The notes beneath the pieces were generated by a model, which was given only the letters and a program-made list of their open reading frames with translations, was not told the origin of the DNA and did no database searches. This document shows, piece by piece, positions 43,107 to 55,819 of a stretch of 64,000 nt of DNA; the stretch's first letter is position 1; each line of letters begins with the position of its first letter. Source of the DNA: Adiantum capillus-veneris (Eukaryota > Streptophyta > Polypodiopsida > Polypodiales > Pteridaceae); NCBI GenBank assembly GCA_014529385.2, contig CM043969.1, forward strand, positions 74,816,676 through 74,880,675, written 5' to 3'. The position numbers were made by a program, and so were the translations under genes.

Positions 43107-46100
43107 TTGATCCATGTGTTCTTCATGGTTGTATTCTGATCCTTTGCTGCAAGTTTTGGGTGGGGTTAATAGAATATTGGTGGCTTGATCATCTTTAAGT
43201 AAGATTTATATTTGATGTTACCAATGCTCACCGTTGTTGGTCCAGAGATCTTTGCTATTTGTGAAAAATCATGTGTAGACAGCCTCCTCAAAGGCTTGCA
43301 TGTGGAAGGTAGGAAAAAACATCAATCGTTGGTAGAAGTGGTGTAGCACTTGTGGCAAGGGTTGGGTTGAGAGGGCATAAGACAACTTGATTAGAGTGTC
43401 GCCCATTGATAGTAGACTTGAGTTTGTGGCTTTTTGTGGTGCAAACACCTCGATGTAGGCTAGCAATGTTTTGCAAATCTTCCTGAGCATTGCACACGTC
43501 AAATCAAGAGAGCTAGTGAAGAGTTTAATGGCACCCGTTAGGGTTTTCACCATGTAACTCCCACTTATTCTCTCTCCCTGTTTGGGTGGCGGGAGCTTAG
43601 GGTGTTTTAGCCAGGTTGGATGCCTTTATAAAAGCCTCTCATGATCCTTCCATGTTCCCATCCTTGGAATTGGGTAGAAAGAGACATCATCTCGTACAGA
43701 CTTTGGTGCATTAACCAAGCATACTAGGTACACTGGGTACTTTGTAAGCCATCCTTTTCTCCACTTTGGCTATGAGTCACTATCTTTTTGGAGACTGCTT
43801 GATCTTTCATGTCACCTTCAAATAGTGGTGTCGTCTCCTCTTCTTGAATTCATTTTTTTATGGTGAGAATTTCATATTTGAGCAATGGGTAAGGTAGGGA
43901 TGGTTGCATCCACTTTTCTTTGATTACATTTGTATATATCCTTAGCACACCCATAGAGTGCAAAATCCAGTGCTTCCATTCTATTGCTTCTTTGACACCC
44001 TCTTCAGTGTCTTACTCTACTAAACTCCATAGACAGGCCTCGTCCTCCGCTGGCTGTCACCTCCTACCCTTCTTATTGATTTTGTGGAGATATCTCCACC
44101 AGTATGGGTTCATCATAGCTGTCTAGAATCTCCGTTGTCTCCTATTGGGCACTGATTATTACTGAGTCACTTGGACCTGGATCTATAGCTTGACCTCGTG
44201 CTCTCTCTACTTCCTATCTCATTTCCATTAATTATTGTTGTACGGGCTCGTCTCTTCTTGTAGCTTATTTTGCATTACTGATTAAAAGCTCTTGTAATGT
44301 TTCTAATTGGCGCTTCAACTATAGTATCTTGGAGCTCTTGCTGCTCTTTTTGGAGCTCTTGCTGCTCTTCCTTGAGTCTTTCTTCAGCTACCAAGGAGCC
44401 TTTTGCAATGTGAAATCTTTGTCTTTGCTCCAACTTCAACTCTTTTTGAAGTGTTGTGATCTGAGCTTCCAAGGCTTCTATAGCATGATTGTCTGCTCCC
44501 GCACTTGCTCTTGTAGCCCTTAGGGTTCCTCTTAGCCTTTGTATGGTTAATTCTTGGAGCTCTAATTTTCCTTTAAGCTCTATCAACTCATCATAAGATG
44601 CCTCTAGTTCATCTTCGGTTTTCTCTTTCTTCTCTTGTAGATTGGCAATTTCTTTAGATACCTCATCATTTGAAGGGTGAGGGTATCCCTTTCCACTTAA
44701 ACTTCTCTCAAGATTTTGCTTTGTGATTCCTGCTCTCTCTCTGCACTTTCTCCTCTCTGAATAGATTTTTGCAGTTATTTGGTGAGGTTGTCATGCTCTC
44801 TTATCAAGTTTTCCTCTCTTGTCTTGAGCATGTTGCTTTCCTCAACCATAGTGAGAGACCTCGTTCTAATTCTATCTAGTATTTGGTGGACATCTCTCAT
44901 ATCTTCTTCATTTTTTGCTACCACACTTTTTGTAGCTGGCTTGGGTAGTGGTCCAGCCAGGGGAGCTTGGTGTCCCATACTAACTAGAACTCCCACTGGA
45001 GGAGGATGCCATGGGTTCTACAAAGGCCTCCATCTTGAAACTGGGGAGCTGACCACCAATCATGGTACTCGAGGCGGTGATAAATGCGATTTTGGTTTTC
45101 TTCTTTGAGTATCTTGCTCTTGTGGCTTCTCCTCGGCTTTTTTGTGTGCTGCCTATGGCAGAGTTGAGGTGCCATATACAACCTCAAAAGCATCTTCAAA
45201 TGTATATCCAACTTTAATGAGATTGTCATAGATGCATCTTTTGATCTTTTCCTTGTCCTCCATCATGACTCAACTTTGATGCCTTTTTTGGTGAATCTTT
45301 TTGTTGAGATGTTGAGGGTTTTGGGCTTGGAGGTTGTTGGGTGGATCCCAAGGGAGATGCTAGTGGTGTTATACTACCTCCCTCCACCTTGGACTCTCTT
45401 TCTTGTTCTCCCCGTGCTTCGGGCTGCTCTTTTAGCTTTGTCTTGATATCCTAAACTTCCTCAGTAGTGAAGGGCTCCATATTTTTCCATTCTATCACCT
45501 TCACGGACTCTTCATATGCTTGGATATAATGATCAAATTGATCCTCTAAAGGTCGAGAGGACTACCACCTATTTTCTTTGGGTCTGGTACCCAGTACTCT
45601 TCAAAATCACCCTTCAGTGCTCTCTCAACCTTGAATTGCTCAATCAATCTCTCGATGCGGGCCGCCTTTTGACTTGTAGTCTCTTTTGGTTTCTCTTCCC
45701 TGGTCATTACAGTCTTTTGTTTCTTCTTCGGTGGATCTTCCGTCTTTTTTTCTTGCAATGTCTCCAGCTTTCTTTTGAGCCTTGTCAAGACATGTGGTGC
45801 CACTGCTGGTGGTTCATCTTTTACATCCTCTTTAAGCCTTAGCGACTCATTCCAAGTTGGTGGGTTTGGTCACTTTCCTCTTGCTCGAATCGCTTCATAT
45901 GCTATTTTTTTAAAGACTTTTCCTCCACCAATGTACTTGGGTTTACCAATTTCCAAACCCACTACCTGTTCATGCATATATTGAGCATAATTCACATCCT
46001 TTGGCACACTTCTTCTCGGTGCCCAAGTGAAGGTGGTGGCAATGGAATGAGGTGGTGTAGTGTACTTTTGTGGCATCTTGTTGCAAATACGAAAGAATTG

Positions 46101-46206
46101 GTTGTACAACATGGTGGACCCAAGAGCTATGAAAATTGATGTCTTGCAAGGTGAGTCTTGTCTTCTTTACTGGTGATTTATCGGCTTCCATTGATCCTGC
46201 ATCCAC
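43107..46206 (-). pseudogene. B3 aORF, copy 3, amino-terminal domain deleted
   Basis: Start at 46206 (MDAGSMEADKSPVKKTRLTL, or the internal MEADK), equal in place to the B2 start. After TLQD the sequence jumps to YNQFFRICNKMPQKYTTPPH with SIATTFTWAPRRSVPKDVNY (46112-45870), so about 150 residues of the first domain are missing. Then come RLKRKLETLQEKKTEDPPKK (45803 down), FKVERALKGDFEEYWVPDPK, a linker, a coiled coil (MIELKGKLELQELTIQRLRG; LEAQITTLQKELKLEQRQRF; 44586-44275) and the carboxy-terminal block MVKTLTGAIKLFTSSLDLTC (43553-43269). Many stops. It confirms that the aORF is a family gene and gives a third sequence for alignment. Confidence 0.82.
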
Positions 46207-46328
46207 TCCAAGTCCAAAAGTTTCTCTCTCTTTCTTCTGTACACAAGGTGAAGTTTGAGAAAGAAATAATGGAAGTTAGTTATGCATTTTTTTGGTAATG
46301 AGTGTGCCAATTCTCTAGCTCCATATTT

Positions 46329-46467
46329 AGCTTGTCGTTAGTACCCAAGTTGTCTTGGTCTTGTGCATGAAAGAGAGAGTGAGATTATACATAAATATTA
46401 TTTTTTATATTTTTTTGTAAAGATTTTTCCTTTGCTTTTGTGCCACATGCAACTTGGCACTAGTGCC

Positions 46468-46520
<53 letters not shown>

Positions 46521-46558
46521 CAAACATATCAATTGAACTTGGCACTAGTGCCCGCTTT
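46329..46558 (-). repeat. B3 palindromes upstream of the aORF
   Basis: Three related sites centred at 46339, 46461 and 46546, which is 133-340 bp upstream of the aORF start. Two contain the exact 12-bp palindrome ggcactagtgcc, flanked by aactt on the left and cc(c)aa-like bases on the right; the first is more decayed (cgttagtaccc-aagtt). Together they suggest an ancestral 24-bp palindrome with half-site AACTTGGGCACT. The (GA)n tract at 46474-46517 separates the last two. Confidence 0.6.
46474..46517. repeat. (GA)n microsatellite
   Basis: Uninterrupted GA dinucleotides, placed directly between two copies of the B3 palindrome. Confidence 0.97.
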
Positions 46559-46762
46559 GTGAGGCAACTAAAATAGACAATTGCCAAATGGATTCAAAGA
46601 GAGCTATTGGAGAGGGAGCTTATAAATAGGATTTAGTAGGTTAGTTTTTTATTTGCAAGGATTATTGAGCAGAAGTGTTATTGAGGTGAGCACTCTATCT
46701 CTATCTTTTTCTCTCTCGCTATGTCTCTACTCTTCTTTCTTGCTATTCTCTATCTCCTTTGA

Positions 46763-46764
<2 letters not shown>

Positions 46765-46839
<75 letters not shown>
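46765..46839. repeat. (CT)n microsatellite, about 75 bp
   Basis: Long uninterrupted CT run, preceded by an impure CT-rich stretch from about 46680. Open frames through it are low-complexity artefacts. Confidence 0.97.
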
Positions 46840-46843
<4 letters not shown>

Positions 46844-47639
46844 TTGCTCTCTTTTTTTATGAGCAGCATTTTGAGTTCGTGGTTTGCTTTAAAGACTAGT
46901 GTTAGGTATCTAAGATGCTCTTGGTGAGTGTTAGATGTCCTTTAGGCTCCAACCACCTTGCTTTACTCTGCTATCCAGCTAGAGCAACCAATTATCTATT
47001 ATGCGATAGTGGAGAATTGATATTGGAAAAATTACTAAAAACAGAAAATGGAGCATGAAGGGTCTTGCTGACACTCACACCTGCTACAACACCTGTCTTT
47101 ATATGTATTGTACTTTGTTTACATGCACATTGTTAGAAGTGCACATAAGAGTCCAACAACCCAACCAACACTCACCTGTAGTGTTTACTAATGTTGCAGC
47201 ACAATGATGGGTGACGGGTGATGACATTAACTAGCATTTGACGGAGAGATCTTTTTGCATAAGATTAGTAAATCCAACACAAAGTGCTTAGAGAGAGAGA
47301 TTTTGTGAAGCCCATGCTAAGGACCACCGATTGTACCATCTCCAAATGGATACACCGTGATCTTAGACATCCCTCTTGCTTGAGACCAGCACCAAGACTC
47401 CTCTTGCTCTTTGATACCAGGGGGTGATAACATTCACTTTTTATTGTATGGATCCCTTAGCCCCGAAGCACCTTTGCTCACTGGTCCAACTTTCAAATCG
47501 AAGTCATCAAACTAAGTTTGAACTCATGAGTACCTTCCAGGTTCAACTGGTGGGATTTGTTTAGTTCACTCTTGGTTCCAGGTCACTTACGCTTTTTTCT
47601 TGATTATGAATGAGCATAACCGTGAGTGTGTTTCCCTAA
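46840..47639. other. Unidentified DNA with a possible primer-like site
   Basis: No coding similarity noticed. At 47406-47419 the plus strand reads gctctttgatacca, the complement of an initiator tRNA-Met primer site with one mismatch or so; no LTR partner was found, so it may be chance. Confidence 0.4.
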
Positions 47640-47960
47640 GATTGGTGTATTTACAAACTACACAACATTTCCTCCATATCCAATGAACACATCTTAGAGC
47701 CTTCTTGTGTCAGCTATGTTGGGTATCTTTTTCAATTAACGCAATTCTAGAGACGACATTTTTGACAACTTCATCAAGAATTCTTGTTCATATGGACCAA
47801 GACATTTTATGTCTCAAAATGTTTTTGAAGCATTCCGTTGACTAGCCAGCATGAATTCACTCACCCATGTGAAGGTCTTGTGCTCAAGGACATAGGCATG
47901 CTATATATGTAATTGATGCAAGGAGATTTTATGGGATGCACTTCTCTTGGCATAAACCTT
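47640..47960 (-). pseudogene. PPR gene relic, fragment 1
   Basis: Minus-strand remnants of PPR repeats: a block resembling KNVVSRIALIEKDTQHS with KKALRCV (canonical N-V-V-S-W-N-x-x-I-x-G-Y-x-Q-H-G-x-x-x-E-A-L) near 47700-47770 and QDLHMGE-IHAG near 47840-47890. PPR proteins bind organelle RNA; DYW-type plant members edit it. Heavily decayed. Confidence 0.6.
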
Positions 47961-48218
47961 GAAATAGAAGAGACTTTTATGCTAGCAGTTGTAAGATCCA
48001 ATAGGAATCAAGGAGAAACACACAAGAAGTGGGAGGTGTTGCAGTAGCCCTTGGAGTCATAGCATCTGCTATCAGTGGCATTATCTCAGAAGTAACAATT
48101 GTGGGTAGTGATAGTTGTAGATACAAAGATGTTGGGCACGTACATCTTACAAGGCCAATTGAGTGAAATAAAATCTTGCAAGACCATATAGATTGTACAT
48201 TAAAATAGCATCTAATAT

Positions 48219-48219
<1 letters not shown>

Positions 48220-48257
<38 letters not shown>
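48220..48257. repeat. (AC)n microsatellite
   Basis: Uninterrupted CA/AC dinucleotides, about 38 bp. Confidence 0.97.
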
Positions 48258-48261
<4 letters not shown>

Positions 48262-49379
48262 GCTTGGTTCACAACATCAACAAGTTCCCCTCTATGCCTG
48301 GTCTTGTTTCGCATGTGGTGTCTTGGAATGTAGATTACAGGGTATTTCCAATAGGAACATGGCACTGTATTGAGCATATAACACTTCTTGCATGGTTGAT
48401 CTTTCTTGGAGAAGGCTTTTATTACATGTTTGACAAGGGTATTCCAAGAAGCTCTTCATCATATGCAAAGCGATAGGTTTTTTATCTTTGGATGCAATCA
48501 GCTATGCATGCTTGTGAAGGAGTTTGGGCTTATGTAAGACACATTGAATTTTCCTACATAGTTATGATGAGATTGTTAATCAAGAGCTTTCTATCTAAGA
48601 TGCCATCTCTTGGCCAAGGTGGTCTGTGAGAGCAATTCCCTTTGGATACTATCAACTATGCTTACATATTGAAGGGATGTCTCATCATGTAGAATGTTGA
48701 CTGGAGGATTTTCCCATCAAGCGAAATGCAAGGGTGTTTTGAGCTGGTTAACAAATCATTGGCAAGCTTCTTTATGGTTATTTACATCAAATGTGAAGCA
48801 GGACTTCTCTTGACATGGGGTTACTTATGGTTTTATTGTGAAAGTAATAGACAACATTTTGCAAGATGGCGGTGTGAGCAAGTCACAATGAGATTATTAG
48901 TAAGTGTTTGTTGGATCAAATTCCATTCTTGCCAATGCTTTTGATGACATATATGCCAGGATGTGGACTCTATCAAGGGTAGACCAGGAAGCTCTAAGCT
49001 ATTTCCATAAGAAGCTCTTTTTTAGCTGCCCAAATTCATAGTCAGTATTGCATTGATTTTTTTGGAACAACCACACTTGGCAATCCTAGATGCAACATAT
49101 ATCAAGAAATTGTTGTGCTTTGGAACATAGACGAAACTTGGTATCCAAGTTGTTCTAAGCATTTTCCAAGTATTGATTGCATTTTTTCGGTCGCTATCCA
49201 TGACTACATAAACTGATTCACGTCTACTGAACCACCTGGAGCTTCCTTTCGTTGGCTCTGTTGGGCATACTTAGCAAAAAATACCTATCCACTCAAACAC
49301 AACTGCACCTTTCTCCAAGAGACATCGACTAGCAACCTTTTTGAAAATTTTGTCATCCTTGTAAAGGTTTTGCATAAGG
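48258..49379. other. Unidentified DNA, possibly further PPR debris
   Basis: Scattered phrases recall PPR modules (for example gtggtgtcttggaatgta, V-V-S-W-N-V, near 48317 on the plus strand), but no repeat can be followed. Nothing else recognised. Confidence 0.35.
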
Positions 49380-50110
49380 CCTTCCTCCAAATCACATCAC
49401 CTAGGCCTGCACCTTAAAGGCGCATGACCCATGCTTTGAACTTGAAAGCATGTGGCCTTCCCTTTGCATCATGAATTTTGGTAAGGGCACTACATATGGC
49501 ATACATGTCAATCAATGCATTGCAAAGAAACCACACATTTTCCAACCACCCGTAACTAGGAGTCTCATCCTAAATTCTCTCATTGATGTGCATGTTTTGT
49601 ATAAGGCCACTAGCCTTCCAGGTGCAGGCATGGCTGATTTCATCTAGAGAGAGGCCTTTCCTTTGCATGTGGTTCACATAACATAGAGCTTTCTTGCCAT
49701 AGCCATGTTGGGCATTAATGAATGTGTTTCAATACATGATGTTTTGGACACAAATCTCATCAATAACTTTTTGTTCTTTCAATACCATATCTAATATACA
49801 TATTGACCAATGCATTGCAAAGGGAATCATGTTTTCCTAGCAGACATGATATTTTGGATGTAAAGCTCCTATTTTTATTCTTTTGACACCACATTTCGTA
49901 TACATATTGACCAATGTACTGCAAAGGGAATCGTGTTTTCCCAACATCCAATCCCATCATGAAGTCTCTCACTTATTGAAATTCTTGGAAAGCATAGATG
50001 GTTGCATATGGAGAGAGACCTTACTTTCATAGTTGGTGAAAAAAACACAAAGCTTCCTTGTTATAGCCATGTTGGGCATATCCTACATTAAGTGTGTCTA
50101 TCGAGCAACA
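49380..50110 (-). pseudogene. PPR gene relic, fragment 2 (several modules)
   Basis: Minus-strand modules: LNVGYAQHGYNKEALCFF near 50050-50105; HDSLCNALVNMYIRYG (49780-49930), present twice in diverged form; INAQHGYGKKALC near 49680-49720; ASGLIQNMHINERI and NALIDMYAICSALTKIHDA near 49450-49640. These are the G-Y-A-Q-H-G and N-A-L-(I/V)-(D/N)-M-Y-x-x-C-G signatures of plant PLS-class PPR proteins. Stops and frameshifts throughout. Modules seem partly duplicated in tandem. Confidence 0.78.
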
Positions 50111-52644
50111 CATTGCTAAGACAACATGTTTTTCAAACAACGCTCAACTTTGCAAAGCACAACATGTTTTCCAATAGCTTCTGACTAAGGACACCACATT
50201 TGGCATCCAAATCAAGAAACACATTATGAGACACAACATGTTTCTTCAACAACCCATAGTAGCAAACTTCAAAATATGTTTTAGCATAGGTCATGATAGT
50301 TGGGGAGAACACCTCTTCAAAACTAGTCTTTCTTGGTGTGCCTTGCTATATAAAATCTATAGAATATAACAGGACGTATGCAAATCGACTTTTAGCAGAT
50401 AGCACTGAAGGGAACAAAAGCAAGACTAATTTGGGAAGGGTGGCATTGCATGAAAGGGATATACACTTGAAAAATGCTATAATGTTTATGGGAGGAGAAA
50501 AAGTTAAGTGTATCAATTATAATTAGAGATTATAGGGGTGGTTACAATTGAGATTATATCCAAATGAGGTTGTACTACTATGTCTATAGATAAATGTTTT
50601 TTCTAGTATAAATTCTTGCAAACGGAAAGTATTTCAAAAAGAAATTTTTCATTGAATGGTTGGTAGTGCAACATGTCGTTGCATTTTTTAAGGTGGATTT
50701 TGAGTGTGTTTTCAAAAGCCTTTCTTCTTTTATAGTTGTTTGAGTTTTGCCATTCTTCTTTTGTAGTTATTCCTAGTATAATGAATGAGGACAATGATAC
50801 ATATAACTTCACCTTATGTGTTCTATGTTATGACATCGACAATGCATGTTGCACCTTTTGCCTCATTGATTGTCAAGTCGATATTTTCAGTGATCATGCA
50901 GTGCACACAAGTTGCGATCGAATCTAGTCATTGAACTTAGGGTCTAGGAGCCACTATTAAAGGACATTTATGTTACCAACGTTCGTCTTCATTTCAAGTT
51001 TTGTATTGTCAGTTTGATTGTACAATTTATTCAATGCAAGGTTGTATAGTGTTGGACGTTTGACATGTGAGTACAGATTATCATAGTATAGTTGGTGATG
51101 TAGTCATGCACGTGCCCCAAGGTACAATTGATCTCATCTACGATTGGTTTTCTTTCACAAAAAATGGTGAAGAACTACAGCAATTTAGGGTCCGTTGCAT
51201 GTCTTGTAGAGCATGACATCTGGTACAAAGTTGCATGTGGCCAGTGGACCGAGCCTTTGATATGGCATGTGTTACAAAGCTCCCGTGCGTGACTACAAAG
51301 TGGGGGTAGTTGGGAAAGATAATCGAGCAAGAGAAAACATTCATTTGTTGTTGAAGAGATCTGCCAATTTATTGCTTGTTTTGTTGATATTTTCTCTTAC
51401 GATAAGGTGAAAAGTCATTTGGGTTAATATGGATAGCTCGTTTATAATTATAATATCTGCCTCTTTTATGTCCAAATATCGCTCATCGATCTCATGAATA
51501 GAGAGAGGATACTGTTGATTTGTGGTTGGTATCTTGAACTGGTAATCGACTGTAGATACAATGTTGTTAAGCCTTGTTACTGCCGCTCCGATGACAAAGC
51601 ACCCAACAATAATACAGAAGTGAGGGAAACAAGAGTGCCTATTTCATTTATCTATCGAGCTCGTTTATCGCTATATATGTGAGGTACGCCGTTGCGTAGC
51701 AGAGACATATTTCTCGATTGTGAGAGAAGATGTCACATTGCATGCTCCAATCTTTATACAATGCAATGACTTCAAACCATGACCTAGCGTATGGACGATA
51801 AGCTAGTTTAAAGTTGGTTGCAATTTGCTCTTTAGCTTATTGACACTTAGACTGTAATCTTCTAGGTCTTGAGAACTTGATATTGACACCTAATACGGGA
51901 GAAACGAGAACATATATAGTATGACATCAATTATTTAGACACCTAGTATGGTATAAATTATTTAGAGCTAAAGTAAAGATGCACAAGGTGAATTCACTAC
52001 TGTGATACACCACATGCATTCACTACTTGTGTATTCATTACTGTAATACATCACATACATTTGGCAAGCAAGTGTATGTAAAAATTTGTGTACGTAACTC
52101 ACGTGCAGATATTCATCGGCATTGAGTGTATAGTTCTGAAAACGAGATCCAAATAAACCAAAGCAAAGGAAGTAATGCGGAAAGTTAAAAAACAAGCAAG
52201 TAGATAAAGCATGAATGAACTCCAACAATAAATGAGGTGCTTTATTGACCTGCAATGTTGTACTCTTGCTTTTTGATTGTCCAATCTACAGGCCGATATG
52301 TGATTCAAGCTACAAAAAAGCAATGTGAATAGTTAAACATATCATCTTGCAATGAAACGTCACACTAAAAGTGCAAAGTATATTGTGCACAAAAATATGG
52401 TGGAAAGCTGGGACTATGGCCTCTCCAAAAAATTATAAGAAACAGAATCCATGCCCTGTCCCATAGTGTTTATGTGTTGCACCAAGCAATCGCATGCGCA
52501 TGGAAAACTGGATGCACATACGACCTTGCAATGTTGTCACGTTGGAGTCACACTTGTGCAATTGGAACATGCACTGTTGTGAATATATGTCCTCCCTGCC
52601 ATACACAAAACATGCAGATGTAACTTATGTCCTATGATCAATAT

Positions 52645-52647
<3 letters not shown>
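50111..52647. other. Unidentified DNA
   Basis: The first 150 bp may be more PPR debris (aacatgttttccaa... phrases). Beyond 50300 I see no coding similarity, repeat or RNA gene. Short open frames on both strands overlap each other and look random. Confidence 0.5.

Positions 52648-52696
<49 letters not shown>
52648..52696. repeat. (CT)n microsatellite
   Basis: Uninterrupted CT dinucleotides, about 49 bp. Confidence 0.97.
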
Positions 52697-52698
<2 letters not shown>

Positions 52699-55010
52699 GT
52701 TGTAAGCTACTTCGATTAGCAACAATTATGTCTTCTTGTCTCCTTGCTGACTAACTTGCATTATGTATCAATACCAAATTGATGTCTGCATTTGCAACAA
52801 TTTGAACTTGATCCGATAGTTGTTGCATACATAAACCTTTGCTCATAGGATCAGCCACTGAATTGTTGTTATTGTGAAGAAGGGAGCTCCAAAGCAATAA
52901 CTGCTATGCGTTCAAATCCACACCAGTAGCATTCCTTACTTTGTATGCATTTGCTCAAGAGCAATACTATAGTATACTGTTGTTGCTAATCTCAACTACG
53001 ACTGCATTGGCTGCCATCTGCACGTGGTTTAGAAAGAGACTCTCTTTATAGGCCGCAATATTGGCCATATTATCTATAAAAATTTTGCTATCCCACCCAG
53101 AGGTTGAATGGCCAGCAGTGAACTACTGCTGGCGGCTATTAGGTGCTGACATATTGGTATGCTTGTCTCCAAAAATGCCATTACTCCGCAGTCCTTGTTC
53201 TTTGGCTTCTCCATCATCAAAGCTCTTTATGTGAAAAAAAGAATTAGCTTCCGCTTCTGCTCTTTGACTATTCTTTTGATCCTGGTCGGTAGGCATAGGG
53301 ACCTACATGATTGACTACTTGACTTCCGCTAGAATGATGCTACATCTCCTTAGCTACACATTAACCAACTTACACGGTCACCATATTTTACATTGAATTG
53401 GTCATGAGAGATGTTTTGGTTTGTCTACATATCATTCTAAAATGCTTGCCTCATCAACAACTCATTAGACCGTGACTTGCAGTAGTGGAAATATTCCCCA
53501 ATGTCTTTCCCTCGACATTGAGTTTTTTGCCACTAATCTCCTCACACTTTCTGCTAAAACTGCAAGCAGCTAGCATTGAAGCTGCTGGCTTAATTAGTTT
53601 AGGATAACCATATAAGCTTTAGTGTGATGGATCCTGCTAAGCATTTTTGCCCTCATGTCCACTTCAACTTTTATTCTTTCTATTTCCTTTGCCTTGTCTG
53701 TCTGCATCGCCGACACCCATCAATAGAAAAATTGTTGAACGGGCCTGCGAAGGCAATGAGTTTTGGTGGTTCAACTCCAAATTAGGCCAACTGATCATCA
53801 ATTGAAATCTAATTATCTTTTGTTTCAGTAGCACTAGAATAGCCTCTACCATTAGTTGATCGCACGAAATATCTCTTCTTTAAGAGTGCTCATCATGTTG
53901 GCAAGCATCCGAAGTACCCTCAAGATTGATGATCTACAAAATAAAAACCACTCCTGTTGCATATCATTTCCATGAACATTGAAGGATGGCCAAGGGCACA
54001 GGGTTGTTGAATCTGCATCAGATTATATACTTGGAGCAGCATAGTGCTGTCCATAACTACTTACGTTTGTAGAAATGAGTTGAGTAAGGTAGTTCAAGTG
54101 GACATACTATTCAGCTAGCCACTAGGTCTTGTTGCACACAAAGCTGCTATGATTGCTAAGGCTTATAATTAGGTATTGATTCCGGGGAACTTGCAAACTG
54201 CTTGTGGAGAAGATTGAACTCCATCTATACAAGAGCAATTGAGCAACGGAGAGTGGTTTTTTTATTTTATTCACTTGGTAGCTTTTCGGGTAGAGTTTTT
54301 GTTAGAGCTTTTTATGGCAGTGATGTTTTATTAAAATTTAAATATGATGTCACGTGGTGGCTTCTACGTTCAGATATTGTAAAAAGAGCCTTGGGCTCAC
54401 CAAGTAAACACCACGGAGCTTCTTGTCCGTACATCATGCAAGATGCTCATATTTATTAGTGAGCATGTTGTCTCAAATACAAACATATAAGGTAATTTAG
54501 AAAGCTTTCTACTCCATTAGCTAGATAAAAAAGGGACCGAAGCCCTTCCGTTGGTCTGTGCAAAAACATAGCCTCCGATGAGTCAAGGAAATTCTTTGAC
54601 CAAGATAAGAGGCATATGACACATAAGAAAGAAATGGTAACAACTTTTTTGGCAACTTGCTGAAATCATGTCTTTGAATTCAACAACCTCCTTTTCTATC
54701 GTTGCATATCCCACTACAACCTTCTCTTCCCCTGACTTTTATGTGCATACAACAACAGACACATGCACTTGTGCACCAGGGTACATTTCCGTCACACCGA
54801 TAATGTCCAAGCATTAGTCTTATTTGCTTTATTGTTTGTCCTTGATTATCCATCAACCACATATCTTTGTTTCCATACATCTGGTTGCATTTTCACAATG
54901 CCCCCTTAGGCTTGTGTGATCTGCTCATTGGCTACGTCATGAATTTCTACAAAAAAATAATTTTACATTACTCCTTGATCTACTGCCAATTCTTCATCAG
55001 CATGCATGGT
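52697..55010. other. Unidentified DNA
   Basis: A minus-strand phrase SVADPMSKGLCMQQLSDQVQ (about 52760-52860) faintly recalls the A-D-x-x-T-K-x-L end of Ty1/copia RNase H, but nothing upstream supports it. No other feature seen. Confidence 0.35.
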
Positions 55011-55014
55011 AGTT

Positions 55015-55115
55015 TCTCGTGTCTTTCTCCTTGCCTTGCATAAACCTTGGGCACTCCAATTTCTAGTGAGATTGTTCGCATTTAAAACACCTTGTATTAA
55101 GAGGAAATTTACAAC
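55015..55115 (-). pseudogene. Possible retrotransposon gag zinc-knuckle relic
   Basis: Minus-strand reading TRCFKCEQSH(stop)KLECPRF gives C-x2-C-x3-H-x4-C, one residue short of a CCHC nucleocapsid knuckle. Surrounding sequence shows no clear gag. Weak evidence. Confidence 0.35.
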
Positions 55116-55819
55116 TCTTTGAAGGCCTACTTCACTTTGGCTGTCTTTTTATCCCTCAAGTCCATAAATAATCAAAGCACAATCACCATGCTCAACTTCA
55201 AGCCCGGTGAGCCTACATTTGACTTAGTTGGTATGGCATCTCTTTGTATCATACAATAGTCCTTATCTTGGTAGTCGTAGGTGCATACATGCCCACACTA
55301 TGTGGGCTTGCACATTAGCCATGAATTTTGCCATTGTTAGAGCTTTTCCATAATCATTGGTCTCCTAGTTGACTAACTACCTTCTTGCCTAAGGATGTTG
55401 ACCATACAGGAAACCATATAAACAATTTGTGATTGACATCATATACCTATACTCAATTCCAAATCTTGGAATGCTCTTGTATCAGGTTATATTCAGGATA
55501 GGAGAGGCCAATAGGCTATTGGCCGTTTTGAGGATGTGCTACATGAGGACACCCTTGGAAATGAAGCACCTTATGCTTGTTGAATTCTAAGCACAAGAAC
55601 TTTGAGGCTACACTGATCGAGCTGCACTTAGCTATTGCATTTATTTGTAGGTACTCTTGTACATCTCAAATCCACTTTACCACCCAACATCTACAACTTA
55701 GGAATACACATATATTTGTAAGGTAATACTGACTTCAACCTTCCATCCCATCAGAGTCTTTGTCTTCCAAATCACATTGCCACCCCCTTTTTCATGAGCT
55801 TCTTGTTTACCTTGGGTTC
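55116..55819. other. Unidentified DNA
   Basis: Nothing recognised. Confidence 0.45.

Noticed and set aside
46653-46862. Leucine-serine repeat open frames through CT/GA microsatellites (also 42698-42925, 46405-46587, 60248-60619)
   Set aside because: Direct translations of dinucleotide repeats, not genes.
47406-47424. Primer-binding site of a further minus-strand element
   Set aside because: A 14-base match without an LTR pair or adjacent coding region; could be chance.
52760-52860. Ty1/copia RNase H end (SVADPMSKGL)
   Set aside because: Only about ten residues resemble the motif, and the preceding sequence does not match RNase H.
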